A DNA stretch of 7,759 nucleotides from Rhodospirillales bacterium (GTDB lineage Bacteria > Pseudomonadota > Alphaproteobacteria > Rhodospirillales > UBA2165). The position numbers and the translations under genes were made by a program. Numbering within the stretch: the first letter of the stretch is position 1; every line of letters starts with the position of its first letter. The notes beneath the pieces were generated by a model. The model made no database searches. It was not told the DNA's origin and saw only the letters and a program-made list of their open reading frames with translations. Positions 1 through 6,610 of this stretch are shown here, one piece after another. The stretch spans positions 1-7,759 of the forward strand of contig JABMOP010000285.1 of the NCBI GenBank assembly GCA_013204125.1, given 5' to 3'.

Positions 1-1493
1 ATGCGCTGGCGCTGGCCGCCCGACAAGCGCACGCCCTTTTCGCCTAGGAAGGTCGCAAAGCCATTCGGAAGTTGATCCAAAAATTCCGCCGCGGCTGCCG
101 CTTCCGCCGCCGCCCGCACCGCCTGATCGCTCGCCTCGGGACGGCCGTAGCGGATATTTTCCCAACCGTCGGCGCTGAAAATCATCGGATCTTGCGGCAC
201 AAATGCGAAGCGTTCACGCACCGCCTTAACATCGACGCCGCGAATATCGATACCATCAAGATGAACGCTACCCGAACTCGGATCATAGAAGCGCAGCAAT
301 AGTTGAAACACGGTCGATTTCCCGGCCCCGGAAGGCCCGACAAGCGCAACCGTTTCGCCCGGCATCACGTCGAGCGAAAAATCGTTTAAGGCCGCCGCAT
401 CCGGGCGCGAAGGATAGTGGAAGGTCACGTTCTTAAAACTGACCCGCCCCTCTGCCGGATCGGGCAATTCAAGCGGATGTTCCGAAGTTGCGATTTCCGG
501 CACCGATTCCAACAATTCTATTAACCGTTCTGTCGCCCCTGCGGCGCGCAAGAGTTCACCGTAAACTTCGCTGATAACGCCGACTGAAAAGGCGACAATG
601 GTGGCGTAATATATAAATGCAGCCAACTCACCACCGGTAATTTCACCGGACAACATAGCGCGCCCGCCGATCCACAAGATCACGCCGATCGCGCCAAAAA
701 CCAATAAAATGACAACGGCGGTCAGCAGACCGCGCATACGGATGCGCGAAATGGCGACTTGAAAAGCATTGTTCACTTCGCCGGCAAAGCGGCGGCTATC
801 TTCCGCCTCATGGGTAAAGGCTTGAACGGTGCGGATGGCATTGATGCTTTCTTCGGCGAAGGCGCCAACATCGGCAATCCGGTCTTGGCTGGCGCGCGAT
901 AGCTTCCTCACCCGCCGTCCGAAGACCATGATCGGCACGACAACGATGGGCACTAAAAGCAAGACCACGCCGGTCAACCAGGGAATGGTGACGAACAGCA
1001 TGATCATGCCGCCGACAAGATTGAGCGCATTGCGAAGGGCTATTGACGCCGAAGAGCCGATCACGGATTGCAATAACGTTGTATCGGCGGTGAGGCGTGA
1101 CAAAATTTCACCGGTTTTGGTGGTTTCGAAAAAACCAATATGCAGCGCCATGACGCGATCGAATACCGATCTCCGCAAATCCGCAACGACGCGTTCGCCC
1201 AGCCAAGATACAAAGTAAAATCGGGCAAAGGTGCCGAGCGCCATGATGAAGGACAATCCCAATAACAAATATAGGGCGCGATCCAACGCTGCCGCGTTGC
1301 CGTTGGCGAAACCATTGTCGATCAATTCGCGAAGCCCCTGGCCAAATCCCAACACCGCCAACGCGGTAACGGTCAACGCTGTAATCGCACCGGCGCCATG
1401 GCGCCAATAGGGCTTGAGGAAACCCGCCGTCCGCGACAGATACCGCAAATCCTTGCCCTTAGGGCGGTCCGGAGATGCACTGGAAAGCGCCAA
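1..1493 (-). CDS. ABC exporter half-transporter, MsbA-related (permease fused to ATPase), 3' end cut off by window
   Basis: This is an inner-membrane ABC exporter with membrane and ATPase domains in one chain, acting as a dimer; the substrate (lipid, drug or peptide) cannot be told. 497 residues are visible of a usual 580-600. The membrane domain covers about residues 30-315, with hydrophobic spans near 34-50, 72-96, 150-190, 258-278 and 288-308. The ATPase follows: aromatic A-loop Y360, Walker A GPSGAGKST (386-394), Q-loop Q434 in FVPQDP, and signature LSGGQRQR (490-497) at the window edge. Walker B and the H-loop lie outside. I chose TTG at 1493: an in-frame TAG lies 15 nt upstream, AGGAAA stands 8 nt before it, and the first in-frame ATG (residue 84) is inside the membrane domain. 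It lies 174 nt downstream of the TPR-methyltransferase gene on the same strand. The resemblance is to the MsbA-related group common in alphaproteobacteria. The family call is firm; the start is fairly sure. Confidence 0.93.
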   Translation of the reverse strand, partial: MALSSASPDRPKGKDLRYLSRTAGFLKPYWRHGAGAITALTVTALAVLGFGQGLRELIDNGFANGNAAALDRALYLLLGLSFIMALGTFARFYFVSWLGERVVADLRRSVFDRVMALHIGFFETTKTGEILSRLTADTTLLQSVIGSSASIALRNALNLVGGMIMLFVTIPWLTGVVLLLVPIVVVPIMVFGRRVRKLSRASQDRIADVGAFAEESINAIRTVQAFTHEAEDSRRFAGEVNNAFQVAISRIRMRGLLTAVVILLVFGAIGVILWIGGRAMLSGEITGGELAAFIYYATIVAFSVGVISEVYGELLRAAGATERLIELLESVPEIATSEHPLELPDPAEGRVSFKNVTFHYPSRPDAAALNDFSLDVMPGETVALVGPSGAGKSTVFQLLLRFYDPSSGSVHLDGIDIRGVDVKAVRERFAFVPQDPMIFSADGWENIRYGRPEASDQAVRAAAEAAAAAEFLDQLPNGFATFLGEKGVRLSGGQRQR

Positions 1494-1667
1494 TTGTGTA
1501 ATTTCCTATCTGGGTTGAAAGAGCCTCATCACCAATATGGGACCGTATGAGTGGCCGGGCAAGGCAGGCTCCACAATGTTGGCTTCCAGCCGGAGGCGGA
1601 CACAGATCTCAAACTGTCGGCACTATCTTGATGGCGCCGTCTTGGGGCAAGGCAGAAATCCGGCATT
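1494..1667 (-). promoter_or_regulatory. Intergenic gap with a possible promoter for the ABC exporter
   Basis: No gene is visible in this 174-nt gap. On the minus strand TTGCCC (1557-1562) and CATATT (1534-1539) are separated by exactly 17 nt. Each matches four of six bases of the sigma-70 consensus, which would start a transcript roughly 35 nt before the TTG start of the exporter. An 11-bp direct repeat, GGGCAAGGCAG, occurs at 1557-1567 and 1645-1655; the first copy overlaps the -35 candidate. I saw no hairpin followed by a T-run after the methyltransferase stop, so read-through from upstream is also possible. The promoter call is weak and rests on pattern only. Confidence 0.3.
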
Positions 1668-3431
1668 TTAAATTATACGGATGACGACCTGTCTTGTTGT
1701 AAAGCTGAAGCAAAGATACTCATATTTCCACCCGTATTTGAGAACAGCTTCTTGGAATGCCCTAAACTCGTCTTCGCGCCAGGTTTCATTGCCAATGTAT
1801 TCGTCGAAGGCGATCACCGTTCCAGCGGAAACCTGTTTGGCAAGAATATCCAGAACGGTTTTTGTTGAACTGTAAATATCACAATCAATGTTCATGAATC
1901 GGATTGGTTGATGGTGTTTTTCAATAAAAATAGGAAGCGTTTCTTCAAACCAGCCATCCAGAAGAACTACATTTTCCTGAACCGACGGAATTTCGCCCTT
2001 CGTGCTGTACGAGCCTTTGGGCAGGCTGTGCCAAGCTTCAGGCAGTCCTTTAAAACTATCAAACCCGTGAACCGTCTGGTTCACTAACTCCGCAATTTGG
2101 CGGATCGAAGTCCCAAATCTGACACCGAATTCCAAAACCAGACCATCCTTGACCGCAGCACCGATGCCAAGTTTGAAAGCCTGAATACTGCTTCCGATAA
2201 TGAGTGGTAACTTCTTACTGGAAGATTTGATGTAACGCCAAGCGTCTAATTTTGCGCGATCCGGATTATTGCCGCTTTCAACCATCTCGAAATGGGCGGC
2301 TGCTTGTTTGGAGCTTCCGGCAAAATCCAGCAACAGCCCTAAGAAAAATCTGTAATTTGTGTCGTTCGGATCTATAGCAACAGCCCTTTCCATACACGTT
2401 ATGGAAGGCATCATATTATCGGGATCGAGAATAAGGGAATGAAGATTGTAATGCGCGGCGGCGAAGCCAGGATTGATCTCTAGTGCCTTATGGTAGCTGG
2501 CAACGGCCTCATCCAACCGTCCCATTTCTTTAAACGCATTACCAAGGTTGCTGAGCGCCTCTGCATATTCTGGTTTGATGGCAAGGGCCTTGAGGTAACA
2601 TTCCTCAGCTTCATTTAATCGCCCTAATTGTTTGAACGCACTGCCGAGGCTGTTATGCGCGTCGGCATAATCGGGGTTGATGGCGAGCGCCTTAGAGTAG
2701 CTAGCGACAGCCTCATCCAGTTTGCCCAAATTTTGGTGTGCACGCGCGAGGTTGCTGTGCGCCTCGGCGTAATCGGGTTTGTTGGCAATGGCCCTATCGT
2801 AGTGTGCCACGGCTTCATCCAGCCGCCCCATTTCCGTGAGCGCATTGCCAAGGTTATTGTCTGCTTCGGCAAATCCAGCTTTGGCGTCGAGAGCCTTGTT
2901 GAAACTTGCCTCGGCCTCATACAGTTTGCCCAATCCCTGGAACGCAAGGCCAAGATTATTTTGAGCCTCGGCGAAATCGGGCATTAGGACGAGGGCTCTG
3001 AGGCAACAAGCCACGGCTTCATCCAACTTCCCCAATTCCTGGAGCACGCCGCCGAGGTTGCTATGCGCCTCAGCAAAATCGGGTTCAATATCGAGGGCTT
3101 TTTGGTAGCTGGCAACGGCCTCATCCAGCCGTCCCAATTCTTTAAGTGCATTGGCAAGGTTGTTATGCGCTTTCGCATTGTCTGGTTTGATCGTCAGAGC
3201 GCGTTTGATGAGATCAACAGCAAGCGAGCTGTCTCCTTGTTGTTGGGAAATCAATCCAAGGAGATGTAAGGCGTCAGGTTGATTTGGATCGCTTCGGAGT
3301 ATCTCTTGATATTCGCCTTTCGCCTCATTCAAACGACCCGCTGCATGAAATTGCAGAGCGCGGTCCAAGACCTTTTGGAGGATCAACGATTGTTGGCCGA
3401 TGGAAAGGTCCGATCCAATCATAGTCGGCAA
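1668..3431 (-). CDS. TPR-repeat protein fused to a TylF-like SAM-dependent methyltransferase
   Basis: 587 residues in two parts. Residues 18-357 are ten back-to-back 34-residue TPR units; those from 86 to 323 are near-consensus (A.AH.NLG.A...LGRLDEAVA.Y.KAL.I.PD.), the first and last more degenerate. TPRs form a superhelix that binds protein or peptide partners. Residues about 395-587 resemble class I SAM-dependent methyltransferases of the TylF/macrocin O-methyltransferase type: SAM-binding loop LEFGVRFGTS (433-442), HGFDSFKGLPEAW (455-467), GWFEETLP (493-500), the probable metal/catalytic acids in NIDCDIYSST (514-523), and FDEY (542-545). Those relatives O-methylate sugars, so a glycan or small-molecule target is likely but not shown. 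No signal peptide is seen, so it is probably cytoplasmic. TTG at 3431 is preferred because GAGGG stands 5 nt before it; the in-frame ATG at 3422 would be 14 nt away. The methyltransferase part is clearly AT-richer than the flanking genes. Confidence 0.9.
   Translation of the reverse strand: MPTMIGSDLSIGQQSLILQKVLDRALQFHAAGRLNEAKGEYQEILRSDPNQPDALHLLGLISQQQGDSSLAVDLIKRALTIKPDNAKAHNNLANALKELGRLDEAVASYQKALDIEPDFAEAHSNLGGVLQELGKLDEAVACCLRALVLMPDFAEAQNNLGLAFQGLGKLYEAEASFNKALDAKAGFAEADNNLGNALTEMGRLDEAVAHYDRAIANKPDYAEAHSNLARAHQNLGKLDEAVASYSKALAINPDYADAHNSLGSAFKQLGRLNEAEECYLKALAIKPEYAEALSNLGNAFKEMGRLDEAVASYHKALEINPGFAAAHYNLHSLILDPDNMMPSITCMERAVAIDPNDTNYRFFLGLLLDFAGSSKQAAAHFEMVESGNNPDRAKLDAWRYIKSSSKKLPLIIGSSIQAFKLGIGAAVKDGLVLEFGVRFGTSIRQIAELVNQTVHGFDSFKGLPEAWHSLPKGSYSTKGEIPSVQENVVLLDGWFEETLPIFIEKHHQPIRFMNIDCDIYSSTKTVLDILAKQVSAGTVIAFDEYIGNETWREDEFRAFQEAVLKYGWKYEYLCFSFTTRQVVIRII
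2361..3380 (-). repeat. Ten 102-bp tandem units encoding the TPR array
   Basis: The repeat period is 102 bp, one 34-residue TPR per unit, running without break from codon 18 to codon 357 of the fusion gene. Units two and above differ at many silent positions, so the array is old rather than freshly amplified. One exception stands out: positions 2491-2515 and 3103-3127 are identical over 25 bases and lie 612 bp apart, exactly six units. The seventh near-consensus unit is therefore closer at DNA level to the first than to its neighbours. Confidence 0.85.
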
Positions 3432-3442
3432 TCAAACCCTCA
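3429..3442 (-). promoter_or_regulatory. Ribosome binding site overlapping the upstream stop codon (possible translational coupling)
   Basis: On the minus strand the oxidoreductase stop TGA (3442-3440) runs into GAGGG (3441-3437), followed by five bases and TTG (3431-3429). The Shine-Dalgarno sequence of the TPR-methyltransferase gene thus shares two bases with the upstream stop codon. This arrangement is typical of coupled translation, where ribosomes ending the first gene help start the second, and it decides for the TTG start rather than the ATG nine bases later. Confidence 0.6.
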
Positions 3443-4372
3443 AACCGTCAGAACGATTTTGCCGCGCGTGTGGCGGGATGCCAATTGGGTGTGGGCGGCG
3501 CCGATTTCCGCCAGCGGATAGGTTTTATCAATCGTGATCTTGATGGCGCCGCTTCCGATCAAACCACCGATCTCGGCCAATTGAGCGCCGTCCGGACGGA
3601 CGCCGATTTGCGCGCCCCTGGCATTATGTTTCGCCGCCTCTTCTTCCGGCACCGGGCCTAGAAGCGATACCAAAATGCCGCCCGTCTTCAAGCACGGCCA
3701 GGAGACGGCTTCGCGAAGATCCGGCGGCAAGGCGTGCAGCACCACATCGACATCGGACACCACCTCGGCGACGTCTTGCGCCGTGTAATCAACGGCTTCA
3801 TCGACGCCGATGCTTTTCAGAAAATCAAAGTTACGGGCCGAAGCGGTGCCGATAACATGGGCGCCCAGCGTCTTGGCGATTTGAACGGCAAAATGCCCGA
3901 CGCCGCCCGCCGCAGCATGGATAAGAACGCGCTGACCCGATTGGAGATCGGCCGCTTCGACCAGGGCTTGCCACGCGGTCAGCGCTGCAAGCGGCACCGC
4001 CGCCGCTTCTTCAAAGCTAATATTACTTGGCATAAGGGCGACTTGATCGGCGGGCACCGAAGCGAATTCCGCATAGCCGCCGGCAATTTGCGGAAAGCGC
4101 GAGAGAGCAAAAACTTTATCGCCAATTTTGAATTGATCGGAATTGGTTTCGCTAACAATTCCGGCCACGTCCCAGCCCAATATTACGGGCAAGGATTTTT
4201 CCAAATTGCCGCGCAGCGGGCCGCCGACACTGCGGGCGACATAGTCGATCGGATTGATGCCGATGGCCTTTACTTCGACCAATATTTCGCCGTCGCCAAT
4301 TTCCGGCTTGGGCACGTCTTCCATGGTTAAGACGTCCACGTCGCCGAATTCGGCCATTATAATTGCTTTCAC
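3440..4372 (-). CDS. NADP-dependent oxidoreductase, quinone oxidoreductase-type MDR family
   Basis: 310 residues, the usual size for zinc-free medium-chain dehydrogenases/reductases of the quinone oxidoreductase (zeta-crystallin-like) branch, which reduce quinones, enones or similar carbonyls with NADPH. The N-terminal GroES-like domain (about 1-120) includes the GINPIDY turn (38-44) and GWDVAGIV (66-73). The Rossmann domain carries HAAAGGVGHFAVQIAK (152-167), the nucleotide-binding loop. The C-terminal YPLAEIGAAH...RGKIVLTV closing is typical of the family. The cysteine and histidine ligands of the catalytic and structural zinc sites are absent, as expected for this branch. The start is GTG at 4372, not the in-frame ATG at 4357, because GGGAGG lies 8 nt before the GTG and 23 nt before the ATG. 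It is divergent from the Rieske oxygenase gene and is followed after 8 nt by the TPR-methyltransferase. The true substrate is unknown. Confidence 0.93.
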   Translation of the reverse strand: MKAIIMAEFGDVDVLTMEDVPKPEIGDGEILVEVKAIGINPIDYVARSVGGPLRGNLEKSLPVILGWDVAGIVSETNSDQFKIGDKVFALSRFPQIAGGYAEFASVPADQVALMPSNISFEEAAAVPLAALTAWQALVEAADLQSGQRVLIHAAAGGVGHFAVQIAKTLGAHVIGTASARNFDFLKSIGVDEAVDYTAQDVAEVVSDVDVVLHALPPDLREAVSWPCLKTGGILVSLLGPVPEEEAAKHNARGAQIGVRPDGAQLAEIGGLIGSGAIKITIDKTYPLAEIGAAHTQLASRHTRGKIVLTV

Positions 4373-4380
4373 GTTCTGAT

Positions 4381-4386
4381 CCTCCC
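4381..4386 (-). promoter_or_regulatory. Ribosome binding site fixing a GTG start
   Basis: GGGAGG on the minus strand, 8 nt before GTG (4372-4370) of the oxidoreductase. The match to the anti-Shine-Dalgarno sequence is strong and well spaced. It supports the GTG over the later ATG. Confidence 0.75.
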
Positions 4387-4422
4387 GGTGGGTTTAGCCC
4401 TACATAAAGATATCAATACACC

Positions 4423-4462
4423 GGAATCTCGGTAAAGTAATTCCAATATCGGCGAGAATTGG
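4423..4462. promoter_or_regulatory. Candidate operator in the divergent intergenic region
   Basis: The 147-nt gap between the divergent oxidoreductase and Rieske genes contains two adjoining inverted repeats: GGAAT/ATTCC (4423-4427 and 4440-4444) and CCAAT/ATTGG (4443-4447 and 4458-4462). The same stretch also reads as an imperfect direct repeat, AAT-TCGG-AATT, starting at 4425 and 4445, so two half-sites lie 20 bp apart, about two helical turns. Such layout suits a dimeric regulator (TetR, GntR, MarR or LysR type) controlling both genes. No regulator gene is present in the window, and five-base arms can arise by chance. Confidence 0.35.
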
Positions 4463-4488
4463 GTAGGATCATCATCCGATTTTAGAAT
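4459..4488 (+). promoter_or_regulatory. Weak sigma-70-like promoter candidate for the Rieske oxygenase gene
   Basis: TAGAAT (4483-4488) matches five of six bases of the -10 consensus. TTGGGT (4459-4464), 18 nt upstream, matches three of six of the -35. The -35 candidate overlaps the right arm of the CCAAT/ATTGG inverted repeat, which would let a bound regulator block it. The transcript would begin near 4495, about 25 nt before the start codon. No clear promoter was found for the minus-strand oxidoreductase. Confidence 0.3.
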
Positions 4489-4519
4489 AGCCCGAAGACA
4501 AAGCTAAAAGGAGAGGGCC

Positions 4520-5548
4520 ATGTATTTGCGGAACATGTGGTATGTGGGCGCTTGGTCGCACGAAGTGACGCGCAATCCTTTGCAACGCTGGATGCTCGAT
4601 GAGCCCCTGGTCTTTTATCGGACCGAAGCCGGCGAAGCGGTTGCCCTCGATGACCGATGCCCGCACCGTTTCGCCCCCTTATCGACCGGCGAAGTGATCG
4701 GCGACGACATCGAATGCGGCTATCACGGATTTAAGTTTAACCCGGAAGGCAATTGCACACATATGCCGGGCGTCGATAAAGCGCCGCAAAAAGTCTGCGT
4801 GCGCGCCTACCCTGTGGCAGAAAAATGGGGTTGGGCATTCGTCTGGATGGGCGATGCGGATAAAGCGGACCCAGCCTTGATCCCCGATTATCACTGGCTC
4901 GACGATCCCGAATGGGTAGGCCAAGGCGAAACCCTGCATGTGGACGGCAATTACAGGCTTTTATTTGAAAACCTGATGGACCTCACCCACGCCAAATTTC
5001 TGCACAAAACCAGCCTCGCCAACGACAGTGTCACCGATTTTCCGGTTATCGTCGAAGAGGCAGACAACAAAGTAAACATGAAGCGCACGATGAAGAATAT
5101 TGCAAAAACGTCGCCTTTGTGGACCAAGGTTGGCGGCTTTACCGAAGCCGTTACCCAGTGGCAGGACGTCACATTTACGCCGCCCAATAACGTGGTGATC
5201 AATATGGGCGTCTATTCGGCGGAAGGGACGACCGAAAATAAAGAGATCGAGTTTCGAATTTTGAATGCGCTGACGCCGGAAACCAAGGATACGACAAATT
5301 ATTTCTGGGCCATTGTCCGCAATTTTAAACTCGGCGACGACGGGCTGACCAAGATGGCGTTTGAAGCCAACCGGGATGCTTTCGAAGAAGACAAATGGAT
5401 CATCGCCCAACAGCACCAAATGATGCAGACGATACCGGACGCCAAACCGGTAATCTTTCCCCATGATAAAGCCGTCGTTAAATCGGGCCAGTTGTTGGAT
5501 AAATTGATCGCGGCCGAACAGGACAGCGTGGCAATCGCGGCTGAATAG
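4520..5548 (+). CDS. Rieske non-heme iron oxygenase, vanillate/dicamba O-demethylase oxygenase type (VanA-like)
   Basis: A 342-residue oxygenase component that uses O2 and electrons from a partner reductase, most likely to demethylate or hydroxylate an aromatic acid. The N-terminal Rieske domain has CPH (47-49) and CGYH (66-69), binding the 2Fe-2S cluster through C47, H49, C66 and H69. The catalytic domain has NLMDLTHAKFLH (151-162): D154 is the bridging aspartate, H157 and H162 bind the mononuclear iron, and D291 in EEDKWII is the likely third ligand. These positions run three below their counterparts in dicamba monooxygenase as I recall them. The size fits VanA/DdmC (about 340-355). ATG at 4520 is preceded by AGGAG with 6 nt spacing. 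No VanB-type reductase or ferredoxin is visible, so the electron donor must be encoded elsewhere. The gene ends 13 nt from the convergent livM stop, with no terminator hairpin seen. The family is secure; vanillate as substrate is not. Confidence 0.92.
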   Translation: MYLRNMWYVGAWSHEVTRNPLQRWMLDEPLVFYRTEAGEAVALDDRCPHRFAPLSTGEVIGDDIECGYHGFKFNPEGNCTHMPGVDKAPQKVCVRAYPVAEKWGWAFVWMGDADKADPALIPDYHWLDDPEWVGQGETLHVDGNYRLLFENLMDLTHAKFLHKTSLANDSVTDFPVIVEEADNKVNMKRTMKNIAKTSPLWTKVGGFTEAVTQWQDVTFTPPNNVVINMGVYSAEGTTENKEIEFRILNALTPETKDTTNYFWAIVRNFKLGDDGLTKMAFEANRDAFEEDKWIIAQQHQMMQTIPDAKPVIFPHDKAVVKSGQLLDKLIAAEQDSVAIAAE

Positions 5549-5561
5549 CGTTTAATTTGCG

Positions 5562-6608
5562 TTATTTATCAGGCGTTTCGGGCGTCTCTTTGGGCTTGGC
5601 GTCACCGCGCAGCACTAGCCGTCGGCTGACCGGGAAAAGTTGCAGATCGAAGCGTTCCGAAATCATCCCCCAGACGCCGCCCGGCGCTTTGAGCATAATC
5701 AGCACCGCTATGGCGCCCATCAAGATCAGATAGAGCGAGCCGAAATCGGCGAACACTTCACGCAGCAAGATATAAATTAACATGCCGATGATCGGCCCTT
5801 CGATGGTGCCGATGCCGCCAACCACGACCATGAAGATGACCACCACGGTCCAATCGTTGACGCTGAACCCGGCCTCGGGCGATAGCCGTAATTTTTGCAG
5901 AAAAATCAGCGCGCCGACCAAGCCGGTGCAAGTGGCGGTGGCGACATAGATGAACAGCTTGGTGCGGAAAACATTGACGCCGAGGCTGCTGGACGCGGGT
6001 TCGGAATCTCTGATCGCGGTTAGCGCCAGACCTTGGCGCGAACGCAAGATGAAATAGACGACCGAAAAGATGATGACGCAAATGCCGAGCGACATCCAAT
6101 ATTCGATGGTTTCCCGCCCGTCCCGGTCTTCCGACACTTGGCGCACGATGGCCGGCGTCAACGACATGCCCGACCCGGCGCCCAATTCTTCGATCAAGCT
6201 GGCGCCGAGGGAAAATATTTCTGCGACGACCCAGGTGCCGATGGCGAAATAATGGCCGCGCAGCCGAAACACGGCGAAGGCGACGGGGATCGAAATCAAC
6301 CCGGCAAACGGTCCGGCGAGCGCCATTGCGCCATAAACATGAACGCCGAGAGAGCTGGTCAGGTAAAAGAAGGCGTAGGCGCCGAGCCCGACAAAGGCTT
6401 GCTGGCCAACCGATACCAAGCCGGCATAGCCGGCGAGCAGGTTCCACAACATCGCCAGCGCCAGGTAATAGGACATTTCCGCAACCAGCCGCATGTCGCC
6501 GGGGCCGCCCCAGAAGGGCAAGGCCACCAATCCGATCAACACGACAATCGCCGCCAGAGAAAATATCCGGCTGGCTTTAGTGCCTCGTTCGACTTGTACC
6601 GGACCCAT
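5562..6608 (-). CDS. livM: Branched-chain amino acid-type ABC importer, permease LivM
   Basis: A 348-residue inner-membrane permease that pairs with LivH to form the transport channel of a Liv-type importer. Hydrophobic segments fill residues about 14-320. The cluster MLWNLLAGYAGLVSVGQQAFVGLGAYAF (split here: MLWNLLAGYAG 53-63, LVSVGQQAFVG 64-74) is the LivM hallmark, and GLALTAIRDSEPASSSLGVN (193-212) is the cytoplasmic loop that contacts the ATPases. FMVVVGGIGTIEGPIIG (259-275) is the conserved C-terminal motif. The tail after 325 is hydrophilic. I chose ATG at 6608: it sits 2 nt after the livH stop with GAGAG 7 nt before it. The frame stays open further upstream to 6764, but that would overlap livH by over 150 nt and the extra 52 residues look like nothing in LivM. 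It is the last gene seen in the operon and convergent with the Rieske gene. Confidence 0.94.
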   Translation of the reverse strand: MGPVQVERGTKASRIFSLAAIVVLIGLVALPFWGGPGDMRLVAEMSYYLALAMLWNLLAGYAGLVSVGQQAFVGLGAYAFFYLTSSLGVHVYGAMALAGPFAGLISIPVAFAVFRLRGHYFAIGTWVVAEIFSLGASLIEELGAGSGMSLTPAIVRQVSEDRDGRETIEYWMSLGICVIIFSVVYFILRSRQGLALTAIRDSEPASSSLGVNVFRTKLFIYVATATCTGLVGALIFLQKLRLSPEAGFSVNDWTVVVIFMVVVGGIGTIEGPIIGMLIYILLREVFADFGSLYLILMGAIAVLIMLKAPGGVWGMISERFDLQLFPVSRRLVLRGDAKPKETPETPDK

Positions 6609-6610
6609 AT

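Noticed and set aside
829..1218. Plus-strand open frame of 129 codons.
   Set aside because: It is antisense to the membrane domain of the ABC exporter, whose frame is continuous and has clear family motifs. The antisense product resembles nothing recognisable.
1108..1407. Minus-strand ATG-started frame in the 5' part of the exporter gene.
   Set aside because: It is out of frame with the exporter. The exporter frame begins at TTG 1493 and runs unbroken to the window edge.
1565..1605. Terminator hairpin after the TPR-methyltransferase gene.
   Set aside because: Only a four-base-pair stem (GGCT/AGCC) could be formed, with no T-run, too weak to call.
2361..3380. CRISPR-like or satellite repeat.
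   Set aside because: The 102-bp periodicity is fully explained by in-frame 34-residue TPR units.
3734..4330. Plus-strand open frame of 198 codons antisense to the oxidoreductase.
   Set aside because: The sense frame carries the full MDR fold and nucleotide-binding loop. The antisense frame has no recognisable motif or ribosome site.
5549..5600. Bidirectional terminator between the Rieske gene and livM.
   Set aside because: The 13-nt gap and nearby bases are AT-rich but contain no stable stem followed by a T-run on either strand.
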